Of a stretch of DNA of 64,000 nucleotides, positions 19,096 to 28,203 are shown one piece after another. Position 1 is the first letter of the stretch; each line of letters begins with the position of its first letter. Under the pieces are notes generated by a model. That model saw only the letters and a program-made list of their open reading frames with translations, was not told the DNA's origin and made no database searches. A program made the position numbers and the translations under genes. The stretch covers positions 103,427-167,426 of the forward strand of contig MGXU01000009.1 of assembly GCA_001801815.1 (NCBI GenBank), given 5' to 3'. Source of the stretch: Gammaproteobacteria bacterium RIFCSPHIGHO2_12_FULL_36_30 (lineage in GTDB: Bacteria; Pseudomonadota; Gammaproteobacteria; Coxiellales; Coxiellaceae).

Positions 19096-20496
19096 ATGCA
19101 AAAAAATCACCGTTGGTTTTGTTGGTTTATGATTGGATTTGCAGCTGTTGGCGGCATTTTGTACGGATATGACATTGGTATTATCGCTGGCGCAATTTTA
19201 TTTATTCGTGAAACAATTCCAATGACCGATGCGCAAAGTTCTATTTTAGTTGGCGCAGTTTTGGGTGGCGGTGCAATTGCAACTTTAATTTCCGGAACAC
19301 TCGCTGATTTTTTTGGTCGACGTAAAATGATAATTGCGGCAGCGCTTATTTTTTTATTCGGCGCATTTTTATTATCATTCGCACACACCTACGCTGGGAT
19401 TTTAATTGGACGATTAACGCAAGGTGTTGGTGTTGGCATTGTCACGATTATTATTCCGTTATATTTAGCAGAATCTTTACCAGCAGATGTGCGCGGTCGT
19501 GGCATCACTGCATTTCAATTATTATTAACATTTGGAATTTTAGTGGCAACATTAGTTGGATTATATTTTACGCCAACAGAAAATTGGCGCGGTATGTTTT
19601 TATCAACAGCAGTTCCCGGATTTATTTTATTAATCGGCAGTTTATTATTACCTAATTCACCACGCTGGTTATTTTACAAAGGAAGAACAGATAAAGCATT
19701 ACAAGTATTATTAAAATCACGCGAACATGTGCATGCGCAATTTGAATTGGAAAAAATGCATACGTTAATTTTACAAGAAAAAAATAATGCAAAAAATTTG
19801 TGGGCATTTTTATGCAATAAACAATATTTAAAACCAATTTTATTAGTAATGGTGATTGCAGCTGTGTCACAAATCATGGGTATTAATTCTATTTTACAAT
19901 TCAGCGCATATATTTTAAAACACGGTGGATTAAGCGCAAATATTACTGCGATGTTAGGCAGCACTGTTATCACCAGCGTGAATTTTTTATTTACTGTCAT
20001 CGCATTTTTATTAATTGATCGCATTGGCAGAAAATTTTTATTAAATATGGGAACTGCAGGTTGCACATTATCTTTATTATTTTTATCCTGCGTATATTAT
20101 TTTGTACCGCTGAGTGAAATAAAAGGATTTCTATTGTTAGTGGGTTTAGTCAGTTTCATTATTTTTTTTGCAGTCGGTCCCGGCGTTTGCATTTGGCTAA
20201 TTTTATCGGAATTATTACCTGCACGTGTGCGTAGCAGTGGAATGTCCATCGCATTATTTGTTAATTCGATGACATCCACACTTTTTGCCAGCTCATTTTT
20301 ACCATTGGTAAAACATATTGGTTATGACGGTGTATTTTTAGTGTGTGCGATTGCTGGCGGAATTTATTATTCATTATCTTATTATTTTGTGCCGGAAACA
20401 AAAGATAAAACGTTGGAAGAAATTGAGATGGGGTTTGCGAGTTTATCTGAACATGAGACTCGCACTGCTGAATCTTTGCGCTCGCTCGCTGGATAA
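19096..20496 (+). CDS. Second MFS sugar-porter family transporter
   Basis: A 466-residue, 12-helix inner-membrane carrier related to the one at 5812 but clearly diverged. Motifs are GGILYGYDIGIIAGAI in helix 1, DFFGRRK, NSPRWLFYKGR after helix 6, IDRIGRKF, and PETKDKTLEEIE. It likely imports a sugar or polyol by H+ symport. AACAGGA lies 11 nt before the ATG. The stop codon TAA is formed by the first three bases of the inverted-repeat element at 20494, so the original C-terminus may have been altered by its insertion. It is monocistronic. Confidence 0.88.
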   Translation: MQKNHRWFCWFMIGFAAVGGILYGYDIGIIAGAILFIRETIPMTDAQSSILVGAVLGGGAIATLISGTLADFFGRRKMIIAAALIFLFGAFLLSFAHTYAGILIGRLTQGVGVGIVTIIIPLYLAESLPADVRGRGITAFQLLLTFGILVATLVGLYFTPTENWRGMFLSTAVPGFILLIGSLLLPNSPRWLFYKGRTDKALQVLLKSREHVHAQFELEKMHTLILQEKNNAKNLWAFLCNKQYLKPILLVMVIAAVSQIMGINSILQFSAYILKHGGLSANITAMLGSTVITSVNFLFTVIAFLLIDRIGRKFLLNMGTAGCTLSLLFLSCVYYFVPLSEIKGFLLLVGLVSFIIFFAVGPGVCIWLILSELLPARVRSSGMSIALFVNSMTSTLFASSFLPLVKHIGYDGVFLVCAIAGGIYYSLSYYFVPETKDKTLEEIEMGFASLSEHETRTAESLRSLAG

Positions 20497-20661
20497 TGTA
20501 ACTGAAAAAATATGTTGAGATGTAAAGATGCGACCTATCTCTTTTTCCGCTCAAAGATGAACCATCCCTGGTTCGGTCCCTCGTCAATCCTGACGCTATT
20601 CGCTACAAAAGAGACAGGTCACATCTTTCCATCAGCTTAATTTATAATTTCAGTTACATTA
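20494..20661. repeat. 168-bp long-inverted-repeat element (MITE/REP-like)
   Basis: The ends are exact inverted copies: TAATGTAACTGAAA at 20494-20507 and its complement at 20648-20661. A second inner pair is 20524-20545 against 20607-20628 (AAAGATG.GACCT.TCTCTTTT with two mismatches). Between them sit two small hairpins, GAACCA-TCCC-TGGTTC (20559-20574) and CGTCA-ATCC-TGACG (20582-20595). The whole can fold as one long stem with two apical hairpins. CGCTCGCTCG occurs on both sides (20479-20488 and 20663-20672). It encodes no plausible protein. I interpret it as a non-autonomous mobile or extragenic palindromic element that may also end transcription from both sides. Confidence 0.7.
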
Positions 20662-20712
20662 TCGCTCGCTCGTTTAAGATTTGTGAGGTGCGAAACTTCC
20701 GCTGAATTTTAA

Positions 20713-22533
20713 TTAAGGGTTTTCAGATAAATTTAACCATTCTTTTTCTTTTGCAGTAATTTCATCACGCAAAGATTTTTTTTCTTGTGATAATTCACGT
20801 AGTTTTTCTTTTTGTGTTGCGTGATAAATATCAGGATCAGCGAGCGCTTCTTCAATTTTTATTAATTTTTTTTCAAGCGCTGCAATATCACGTTCAATTT
20901 GAATAATTAATTTTTTATTTTCTTTTGTAATGATTGGCGCAGATTTTTTTGTTTTAGATGAAACGGGTGTTTCCGATAATTGCGCTGTTTCATAATCCGC
21001 TAATGATCCTTCATATAATTTTACTGTGCCATGATTCACAAGCCACAATGCATCGACACAACATTCAATAAAATATCGATCATGCGAAACCAATAATAAT
21101 GCGCCAGAAAAATCTTCTAGCGCTAAAATTAATGCTTCGCGAATATGCATGTCTAAATGATTGGTTGGCTCATCGAGCAACAATACATTGGGTTTGCTCC
21201 AAATTAATAATGCCAATGCCAATCGTGCTTTTTCACCGCCTGAAAAAACAGATACTTTTTCAAATACGCGATCACTGCTAAATCCAAATCGTCCTAAAAA
21301 TCCGCGCGCTTGTGTTTCATTTATATCTGGATATTTTTCTTTGAAATGATAAAGCGGTGTTTCATTAAGTTGTAACATATCCACTTGGTCTTGTGAAAAA
21401 TAACCAATTTTTGTTTGCGGATGAAAAGTAATTTCACCGCTCGTGACAGCTAATTTTTGCGCGATGGTTTTTAATAATGTAGATTTTCCGCTGCCGTTTA
21501 CACCAATTACACCAATGCGATCACCTTCACTTAAATTTAAACTCACATCATTTAAAATAATTTTATTATCATAACCACAATTCGCACGAATCGAAATCGT
21601 TGGATAACCCGTTGGCTTTGGCTCAAAAAATTCAAAAGAAATATTGGCTTCTTCTTGCCAATCAGTTGTCACTTGTAATTTTTCCATTGCTTTTAAGCGA
21701 CTTTGTGCTTGCTTTGCTTTTGAAGCTTTCGCGCGAAAGCGATCGACAAATTTTTGTAAATGCGCGCGCTTCTTTAAAACTTTTGTATTCATTTTTTCTT
21801 GCAGCATTAAAAAATCAGAAAATTGCTTTGCAAAAGAAGAATAATTTCCTTGATATAATTTTAATTTTAAATTAGCTAATTGAATGGTATGTGTCGTGAC
21901 TTCATCTAAAAAATATCGATCATGCGAAATAATAATGCATGTGCCTTTATATTCTTTTGCCCATTGCGTCAGCCATGCAATGCTTTCTAAATCTAAATGG
22001 TTAGTTGGCTCATCAAGCAATAATAAATCTGCTTTTGACATTAAAACACGCGCTAATTGCAAACGCATTTGCCAGCCACCGGAAAAAGATTTCACAGGTT
22101 TTTCAAATTCTTCATCTGAAAATCCTAAACCTTTTAAAATAATAGCAACGCGTGCATCGATTCGATAACCATCAATCGCATCTAATTCTGCATAATAATT
22201 TCCTAATGCAATTCCATCATTTTCTTTTTCTGCAATTTGAATTTTTTCTTGCAATGAAATCCATTCGGTATCGCCCGCGCGCGCGTAAGAAAATGCTAAT
22301 TCATTTGTGTCCGGCAATTCTTGCGCTAAATGTGAAATGCGCCACGAATTGGGAATGGCAACTTCACCTTGATCTTCATGCAATTCACGCATAATTAATT
22401 TTAGCAGTGAAGTTTTGCCTGTCCCATTTCTGCCAATTAATCCTGCTTTATAACCGACGTCAAGACGCAACGAAGTTTCTTCAAATAATAATTTCGTTCC
22501 GCGGCGGAGTGTAATATTACTGAGTTGTAACAT
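20713..22533 (-). CDS. yheS: ABC-F family ATPase, YheS-type
   Basis: A 606-residue soluble protein with two ABC ATPase domains and no membrane part. Walker A motifs are GRNGTGKTS and GVNGSGKST. Signatures are KSFSGGWQMRL and VFSGGEKARL. Both Walker B regions read LLLDEPTNHLD. A charged interdomain linker at about residues 240-300 (KKRAHLQKFVDRFRAKASKAKQ) and a coiled-coil C-terminal tail (KLIIQIERDIAALEKKL) are present. The N-terminus ITLRRGTKLLFEE matches the YheS branch of ABC-F proteins. These act on the ribosome in translation rather than in transport. The next minus-strand gene upstream ends 7 bp before this start, so the two may form an operon. Confidence 0.92.
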   Translation of the reverse strand: MLQLSNITLRRGTKLLFEETSLRLDVGYKAGLIGRNGTGKTSLLKLIMRELHEDQGEVAIPNSWRISHLAQELPDTNELAFSYARAGDTEWISLQEKIQIAEKENDGIALGNYYAELDAIDGYRIDARVAIILKGLGFSDEEFEKPVKSFSGGWQMRLQLARVLMSKADLLLLDEPTNHLDLESIAWLTQWAKEYKGTCIIISHDRYFLDEVTTHTIQLANLKLKLYQGNYSSFAKQFSDFLMLQEKMNTKVLKKRAHLQKFVDRFRAKASKAKQAQSRLKAMEKLQVTTDWQEEANISFEFFEPKPTGYPTISIRANCGYDNKIILNDVSLNLSEGDRIGVIGVNGSGKSTLLKTIAQKLAVTSGEITFHPQTKIGYFSQDQVDMLQLNETPLYHFKEKYPDINETQARGFLGRFGFSSDRVFEKVSVFSGGEKARLALALLIWSKPNVLLLDEPTNHLDMHIREALILALEDFSGALLLVSHDRYFIECCVDALWLVNHGTVKLYEGSLADYETAQLSETPVSSKTKKSAPIITKENKKLIIQIERDIAALEKKLIKIEEALADPDIYHATQKEKLRELSQEKKSLRDEITAKEKEWLNLSENP

Positions 22534-22540
22534 AGGGAAG

Positions 22541-24391
22541 TTATCCGTTATTGGTTAACGGCTCGTATTCCTGAATTGCAATTGCCAATGCACCTGGTCC
22601 TGCGTGCACTGCTAAACTCGCGCAACATGGCATCACAAAAATCTGATCAATTTGCGCAGAAAAATGATGTTTTAATAATGTTGCTAATTGATAACCTTCG
22701 TTTTCCAAATCAGTATGTACAATCGAAAAACGATATTTTTTATTTAAATTTAATCTCTTTTTTGTAAAACGAAATAATTTATCAGATAAATTTTTTCTAC
22801 CAAACAATAGTCGATGTGGTTTTACCATGCCATCTTTTGTAATCGTTGCAAGCGGTGATAATCTTAAAAAATCCATCACTTGTTTTAATTTAAAAGATAA
22901 TCTGCCGCCACGCACTAAATAATCTAATTGTGTAATCGCTGCAAAATATTCTGTTTTTTGAATAATATCATTTGATGTTTTAATAATTTCATCGTGAGAA
23001 TAACCTGCCTGCGCCGCTTCTGCTGCGTGCATCACAATTAATCCTAAACCAGAAGATGCATTTGCTGCATCGATTACAGTGATTTGTGTTCCTTGACCAA
23101 TTTTTTCCGCTGCTTTTTGTGATGCACTGTGCGTGCCACTTAATGGTTTTGGAATATGCAGCGCGATAATTGCATCAAAATGAGTTGAAAGATATTGATA
23201 TTGTCTGTGAAAATCACCAAAACTTGGCTGCGATGTTGTGGGATGTACGGATTTATTTTTTAATGCTTGATGAAATTCTTCTGACGTCATTGAAATTTTA
23301 TCAAGATAGGTTTGCGATCCGAAATTAATAATAATTGGCACAACATGAATATTTAATTGTGAAATAATTTCAGGCGGTAGATCAGCTGCAGAATCAGTGA
23401 GAATTGCAACACGCGTTTTTCGATTGGCAAATGATTTTTGTTGTTTAATCATATCATCTGCTTTTTCACCGGACACATCGCCGTATTCTCTACACACAGT
23501 AAATATTTTATTAGGGTCATTGGTGTGCACATGAATTTTTGTTTTTGTGCTTGAGCCCGCAACAATTAAACTCTCGCCCAATTCATCGAGTTTTTGGCGT
23601 AATTCATCTTGATCAATTAATTGATTGCCACGTTTATTAATTAAACATTCTGTACAAAAACGAAAACGTTCATCAACGTCATGTGACATTTCTTCTGGAA
23701 TTTCAATGATTGCAACATCTGCCAAATCTTCTTTTAATTGTTTGATAGAACCATTTACAACAAAACGATAAATACCACTTAAAAATTCGACAAATCCTTG
23801 CGCGCCTGCATCAACGACACCCGCTTTTTTTAATTCTTTTAATTGATTGGATGTGTGTTGCAGTGAAGTATTTGCACGTTCAATTCCGCTATGTAATAAA
23901 TCTACAAAATCTAATTCATTATTTGCTAATTGTTGATGTGTAATTTCATCTGAAAAATCACGCAAAATTGTGAGGATCGTACCTTCTTTTGGTTGTGATA
24001 ATGCTTTGTGCGCGTAATTTACAGCGGTTGCAATTGCAGCGACAAAATTTTTGGTTGTCATGTGCTTGTCAACCGTTTTTGCGCCTTCACTTAATCCTTG
24101 AAAAAATTGTGCTAAAATTGCGCCGGAATTTCCGCGTGCGCCATTTAATGCTGAATTCGCGACATTTTCTAATAATTCATGAATCGTTGCGCTGCGATAA
24201 GCGTACGTTCCTTCTAAAATAGCGTTTAATGTGAGCGCCATGTTTGTACCAGTATCACGATCTGGTACTGGAAAAACATTAATATTGTTGAGATGTTCTT
24301 GTTTTGAAATCACTTGGCGTATGCCAGCCACAATTGCGCGATATAAACGCGTTCCATCGAGATACGTAATTTTGGCAATCGTTGGTGACAT
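22541..24391 (-). CDS. DAK2-DegV fusion protein (FakA-FakB-like fatty-acid kinase)
   Basis: A 616-residue protein from the ATG at 24391 (GGAG 8 nt upstream). The N-terminal about 200 residues are a DhaL/DAK2 kinase domain, seen in FPVPDRDTGTNMALT (Mg-ATP-binding aspartates) and NSALNGARGNSGAILAQFF. A FakA-type middle domain with FCTECL and GESLIVAGSSTKTKIHVHT follows. From about residue 322 comes a DegV/FakB lipid-binding domain (VAILTDSAADLPPE, VVPIIINFG, THSASQKAAE, DYLVRGGRLS). In Firmicutes FakA and FakB are separate proteins that phosphorylate exogenous fatty acids. Here both halves are one chain, suggesting salvage of host or environmental fatty acids. The function is inferred from domains. 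Confidence 0.85.
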   Translation of the reverse strand: MSPTIAKITYLDGTRLYRAIVAGIRQVISKQEHLNNINVFPVPDRDTGTNMALTLNAILEGTYAYRSATIHELLENVANSALNGARGNSGAILAQFFQGLSEGAKTVDKHMTTKNFVAAIATAVNYAHKALSQPKEGTILTILRDFSDEITHQQLANNELDFVDLLHSGIERANTSLQHTSNQLKELKKAGVVDAGAQGFVEFLSGIYRFVVNGSIKQLKEDLADVAIIEIPEEMSHDVDERFRFCTECLINKRGNQLIDQDELRQKLDELGESLIVAGSSTKTKIHVHTNDPNKIFTVCREYGDVSGEKADDMIKQQKSFANRKTRVAILTDSAADLPPEIISQLNIHVVPIIINFGSQTYLDKISMTSEEFHQALKNKSVHPTTSQPSFGDFHRQYQYLSTHFDAIIALHIPKPLSGTHSASQKAAEKIGQGTQITVIDAANASSGLGLIVMHAAEAAQAGYSHDEIIKTSNDIIQKTEYFAAITQLDYLVRGGRLSFKLKQVMDFLRLSPLATITKDGMVKPHRLLFGRKNLSDKLFRFTKKRLNLNKKYRFSIVHTDLENEGYQLATLLKHHFSAQIDQIFVMPCCASLAVHAGPGALAIAIQEYEPLTNNG

Positions 24392-24511
24392 ATTAGTGAC
24401 TCCATTTCTAAAGAAGTAGCGCATCATAGCATGAAGTTGTTTTGAGAAAAACACGGTATTGTGTAGTTTGGATGTTGTTGTACACTTACAAAGTGGGAAT
24501 GGGAGTAAATC

Positions 24512-24904
24512 ATGACATTTCAACCCAAAAAATCTGTACTATATTTTTGGTATTTAATTTTCATGCATATCTTTGCTACATTTTGCATTTGGATAGTTTC
24601 GCCTATTTATTTATTTTTTATTTTTTTATTATTTCTGATCACTTCATTTTTATATTATTTTTACCGTACTGAAAAAGTTCTTGCTTTGCAATATGATAAA
24701 AAAACAAAATGGATTTTAGAATTATATGACGAAAAAATAATGCCAGCTGAATTATTATCTTCGAGTGTGATGATGCGATATTTTTTAGTATTACATTTTA
24801 AGTGTGATGATTTATCCCGCAAAAAAATGATATTATTTGCAGATAGTTTTTCAGAAGAAAATTATCGCGCACTGAGGCGATGTATTAAAATAGGATATTT
24901 ATGA
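24512..24904 (+). CDS. Small membrane protein, YgfX (CptA)-like
   Basis: A 130-residue protein with two close N-terminal membrane helices (residues about 12-33 and 35-52) and a cytosolic tail. The tail ends KKMILFADSFSEENYRALRRCIK, which resembles the ILFPDSL...FRRLRVLLR ending of YgfX/CptA proteins. Members of that family sit in the inner membrane beside SdhE and have been linked to FtsZ/MreB inhibition. No sdhE is seen next to it, so only the family resemblance supports the call. GGGAG lies about 7 nt before the ATG. The stop overlaps the next start (ATGA). Confidence 0.55.
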   Translation: MTFQPKKSVLYFWYLIFMHIFATFCIWIVSPIYLFFIFLLFLITSFLYYFYRTEKVLALQYDKKTKWILELYDEKIMPAELLSSSVMMRYFLVLHFKCDDLSRKKMILFADSFSEENYRALRRCIKIGYL

Positions 24905-25359
24905 TTGCACTTCAAGACCAATTCGCCCCAAAAAGTATTTGCTTCGGCTGCGGGCCCGCAAATAAAAATGGTTTGAAAATAAAAAGTTTTGTCGATGGCA
25001 ATAAAGTTATCGCACATTTTACACCGCAACCATTTCACAACGCATTTCCCAATGTATTAAACGGTGGCATTATTGGCGCATTATTAGATTGTCATTGCAA
25101 TTGGGCGGCAAGTTATTTTTACATGCAAGAAAATAAATTAACTGTTCCGCCTTGCACAGTGACTGCAGAATATTCAATACAATTAAAACGCCCAACGCCA
25201 ATGAATACAGAATTAAATTTAATTGCAAAATTAAAATTAATTGAAAAAAATAAAATTATTGTTTACGGCGAATTATTTGCGAATGAAAAACTATGCGACA
25301 CGTGCACGGGAACTTTTGTTGTGGTGAATGAAACGCATCCTGCGTTTCACAGATGGTGA
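24901..25359 (+). CDS. PaaI-type hotdog-fold thioesterase
   Basis: A 152-residue single hotdog domain. The N-terminal CFGCGPANKNGLKIK signature is shared with PaaI-like thioesterases of this size. The central helix NVLNGGIIGALLDCHCNWAA supplies the usual HGG-like active site, here NGG. VTAEYSIQLKRPTP forms the following strands. It probably hydrolyses an acyl-CoA in the cytoplasm; the substrate is unknown. It overlaps the preceding gene by 4 bp and the convergent M20 peptidase by 13 bp. Confidence 0.85.
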   Translation: MIALQDQFAPKSICFGCGPANKNGLKIKSFVDGNKVIAHFTPQPFHNAFPNVLNGGIIGALLDCHCNWAASYFYMQENKLTVPPCTVTAEYSIQLKRPTPMNTELNLIAKLKLIEKNKIIVYGELFANEKLCDTCTGTFVVVNETHPAFHRW

Positions 25360-26771
25360 AAATGTTCCGCAATAACAGACGCAACACACCCTGTTAATTT
25401 CTTCGCATAATCAATATGCAAAAATTCATTCGGTCCATGCGCATTTGATTTTGGTCCTAATAAACCCGTAATTAAAAATTGCGCTTTCGGAAACATTTCT
25501 GACAACATTCCCATAAATGGAATAGTCCCGCCCGATCCTAAATACGCTGCATTTTTCTCAAAAAATAATTGAGATGCATTATTATTTGCATTTTCCAACC
25601 ACGTTGCTAATTCTGGTGCATTCCAGCCAGCGCCGTGATCATCTTTTTCATACGTTATTTTTGCATGAAAAGGCGGGTTTTTTGTTAACATTTCTTTTAA
25701 TGCGGCGCTCGCTTTTTTGATATCACAATAGGGTGGCACGCGAACCGATAATTTTACAGACAATGTTGGCAGTGTTACATTGCCACCTGTTGCAGTGGAT
25801 GGAACGCCATCCATTCCGATAATAGATAATGCGGGACGCCAAGTGCGATTTAAAATTAATTCTGATGCATCATGACATAATGGTTGTACGCCACCCAAAA
25901 ATGGCATGTCTTTTATTACACTTTCGCCGAGAATTTCTGCTGCATCGATTGCTTGTCGCAAACGACTTTCAGGAATTTTTACAAAACATTCTTCAATTTG
26001 AATTTTTCCATCACGCGCATCTTCAATTCGATCTAACAGTTGTCGTAACACATGAAAAACAGATGGTGCAACACCACTACCAAAACCGGAATGCACGCCG
26101 TTTGTTAATGTGTCGATGTGTAATATGCCGCCAATTAATCCGCGCAATGAAGTAGAGCTCCATAATTGTTCGTAATTGCCGCATTCAGAATCCAAGCAAA
26201 TAATGAAATTCGGTTGCCCCATTTGTTTTTTAATTAAATTTAAATACGCGGGTAAATCAGTGCTGCCACTTTCTTCAGATCCTTCAATTAATACAATGCA
26301 ACGTGCGTGTGGAATTTTTAATTGTTGTAAATAAGCAATTGCACTGAGCGATGCAAAAGTTGCGTAACCATCATCAGCGCCACCGCGACCATATAATTTT
26401 CCATCTTTTATGATCGGCGTCCATGGACCCAAACCTTCAAACCATCCTGTCATCTCAGGTTGTTTATCCATGTGACCATACAACAAAATAATTTCTTCTG
26501 AGTCACCTGGAATATCAATTAATAATGCCGGCGTGAGATTTTCAATTTGCAATAATTCAATTTTTTTATTTTTAATATTTTGCTTTTCGCACCAATTTTT
26601 GATGAGTTGCATCGCGCGGTCCATGTGTCCATTCGCTTTCCAATTCTTATCAAATAACGGTGATTTATTCGGAATGCGAATATAGTTTTCTAATTGCGGA
26701 ATAATATCTTCGTCCCATTGTTTTTCGATTTGATGAAAATTATTTTTTATTTTTTGATGGGCGTCTGACAT
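25347..26771 (-). CDS. M20-family metallopeptidase (dipeptidase-like)
   Basis: A 474-residue cytosolic peptidase of the CNDP/PepV-like M20 group. Two-zinc ligands are visible: His/Asp in LYGHMDKQPE, Asp in YGRGGADDGYA, catalytic Glu in EGSEESGS, a ligand in CLDSECGN, and the C-terminal His in SNAHGPNEF. A dimerisation domain lies between about residues 205 and 370. It likely cleaves dipeptides or N-acyl amino acids. Start ATG 26771. The 3' end overlaps the hotdog gene by 13 bp on the other strand. Confidence 0.92.
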   Translation of the reverse strand: MSDAHQKIKNNFHQIEKQWDEDIIPQLENYIRIPNKSPLFDKNWKANGHMDRAMQLIKNWCEKQNIKNKKIELLQIENLTPALLIDIPGDSEEIILLYGHMDKQPEMTGWFEGLGPWTPIIKDGKLYGRGGADDGYATFASLSAIAYLQQLKIPHARCIVLIEGSEESGSTDLPAYLNLIKKQMGQPNFIICLDSECGNYEQLWSSTSLRGLIGGILHIDTLTNGVHSGFGSGVAPSVFHVLRQLLDRIEDARDGKIQIEECFVKIPESRLRQAIDAAEILGESVIKDMPFLGGVQPLCHDASELILNRTWRPALSIIGMDGVPSTATGGNVTLPTLSVKLSVRVPPYCDIKKASAALKEMLTKNPPFHAKITYEKDDHGAGWNAPELATWLENANNNASQLFFEKNAAYLGSGGTIPFMGMLSEMFPKAQFLITGLLGPKSNAHGPNEFLHIDYAKKLTGCVASVIAEHFHHL

Positions 26772-26885
26772 AATTTTTTCCTGGCGATGAGAATGTGAGA
26801 ATTAAATTTCGATCGCGCATTATAACTGATTACTAATGCGCGAGAAATATCGGTGCGTTTTGTCGATTTTAGGGTGAGCTGTGTC

Positions 26886-27743
26886 TTATCGCTGTCCTGG
26901 TTTTGGCCATTGATTCTGCTGGTCCGGTTGTTGGTTTCCTGTGGTTGATTTGGGGGCGAAATTACGCGCAGTTGGGTTGAACTGAAATGCGTTAGGGTCT
27001 CTTCTTGATGTTGCCGGCTGCTGCGTTGCAGGTGGTGGTGGAGTCGTCGTTGCGGGTGCAGCTAAAGGTTGTGAAGTTGTTTTCGGTGCCGTCGTCGTCG
27101 CCAACGCTTCCACTTGTCGCCTTTCTATTCTCGCTTGCAGATTATATTCCGTAACGGGTATGTGTGCGAGTTCACAAACAAAATCTCCTGTTGCGGCGTT
27201 AAACCGATTCACCCCATCGCTTTGTAAGCACATCGTGTGATGTATGGATAGAATATTATTAACGTCACTCGATCTAACTAAGACATAAGCACAACCTTTT
27301 GGTTGCATTACTCCAGATACTGGATTTCTTTGATGAATAATGGTGACGTCAAAAACAGCCGTAGCAAATCCAAATGTTTTAATTATCCAACCCACGTGTT
27401 GCGGAGTAAGAGAAAATGGCATCTTTCCAACAAAAATAAACACAAAATCTCGAGGTGCGTGTCTTTCAGGGATATCGTCGAATTTTGGTAGTTTGTCAAT
27501 CGGAGGAAATGGATGAAATCTAGCGGGAGGTAGTTGATTTACTGCTGCGTTGGCTTGTATCGCTTTTTGTCTCTCTCTGAGGAGGTAGTTGGTGCGATCT
27601 GCAATATCGGCAGGGTAGTAAGTATCCTCACTGCTGGCAGCAGCAGTCCCATTTTTTGCAGCACCCTCATTTGACTTCGTCCATCGGCGTAGATTTTTGC
27701 CGACGATGTATTGTTCACGATTTATATCTTTTTGGTCAGGCAT
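26886..27743 (-). CDS. RRM-domain (eukaryote-like RNA-binding) protein with P/T/Q-rich tail
   Basis: A 285-residue protein without a signal peptide. Residues about 98-175 look like an RNA recognition motif: RNP2-like VFIFVGKMPFSLT, a helix with VGWIIKTFG, a strand AVFDVTII, RNP1-like KGCAYVLVRS, and a second helix before MCLQ. The spacing and the KGCAYV form recall CPEB-type RRMs. Residues 1-90 are polar; residues about 205-285 are low-complexity T/P/A/Q, ending PKPGQR. Base composition is visibly less AT-rich than in flanking genes. GAGG lies 10 nt before the ATG. It has no operon partner. An effector acting on host RNA is possible but unproven; a bacterial RNA chaperone is the alternative. 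Confidence 0.72.
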   Translation of the reverse strand: MPDQKDINREQYIVGKNLRRWTKSNEGAAKNGTAAASSEDTYYPADIADRTNYLLRERQKAIQANAAVNQLPPARFHPFPPIDKLPKFDDIPERHAPRDFVFIFVGKMPFSLTPQHVGWIIKTFGFATAVFDVTIIHQRNPVSGVMQPKGCAYVLVRSSDVNNILSIHHTMCLQSDGVNRFNAATGDFVCELAHIPVTEYNLQARIERRQVEALATTTAPKTTSQPLAAPATTTPPPPATQQPATSRRDPNAFQFNPTARNFAPKSTTGNQQPDQQNQWPKPGQR

Positions 27744-28203
27744 TGTTCAATTACCTCAAGTTAATTTTATTTTAGAATCTATCGCAACTTGTTTTAACAC
27801 ATCCCTAAAATAAAACCATAGTGCGTGATTGTCATTCATCTTTTAATACCACATTTTACATTCACCTTTAAATGGTGAATTTAATGATTTTCAGCAGTGT
27901 ACACTATATCAAAACGAGCCACTCTATTTCACAAATTAACCTACCGCATTCATTTAAAATTAATTCCCATTTTCTAAAAATCCTTGAGATTTTATATTTT
28001 ATGAGTTATGTTCACAAAATATAAAAATATCGATATCTTTATGATTTTAAATAGAATGTTATCTCATACGTTTTTGAAATCACTCAAAAAATACCCCGTG
28101 GTAAATGGCTGTTGATGATGTTTATTAAGAAATTATGGAAGTGGAAGCGCCAGCGACCACGCCGATATTTAAGAACGTATTAATTGCATCTACCGGCTAT
28201 GCT
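27744..28203. other. 460-bp intergenic region, no gene seen
   Basis: This AT-rich gap lies between the start of the RRM gene and the end of the SSB-like gene. It contains two imperfect hairpins. One is ATTCACC/GGTGAAT at 27860-27866 and 27874-27880 with a 7-nt loop. The other is TTTATATTTT/AAAATATAAA at 27991-28000 and 28016-28025. No open frame with a ribosome site is apparent. It should include the RRM promoter. Confidence 0.6.

Noticed and set aside
20261..20587. Minus-strand frame starting inside the inverted-repeat element
   Set aside because: It runs antisense into the sugar-porter gene, its N-terminus comes from palindrome sequence (TRDRTRDG), and no family fits.
24392..24523. 44-residue N-terminal extension of the DAK2-DegV protein
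   Set aside because: The ATG at 24391 has a good GGAG at proper spacing and begins near the usual family N-terminus; the extension is non-conserved in character and overlaps the divergent gene at 24512.
27860..28025. Two hairpins in the 460-bp gap as a riboswitch or small RNA
   Set aside because: Both are short, AT-rich and lack conserved loop sequences or a terminator tail; chance is likely.
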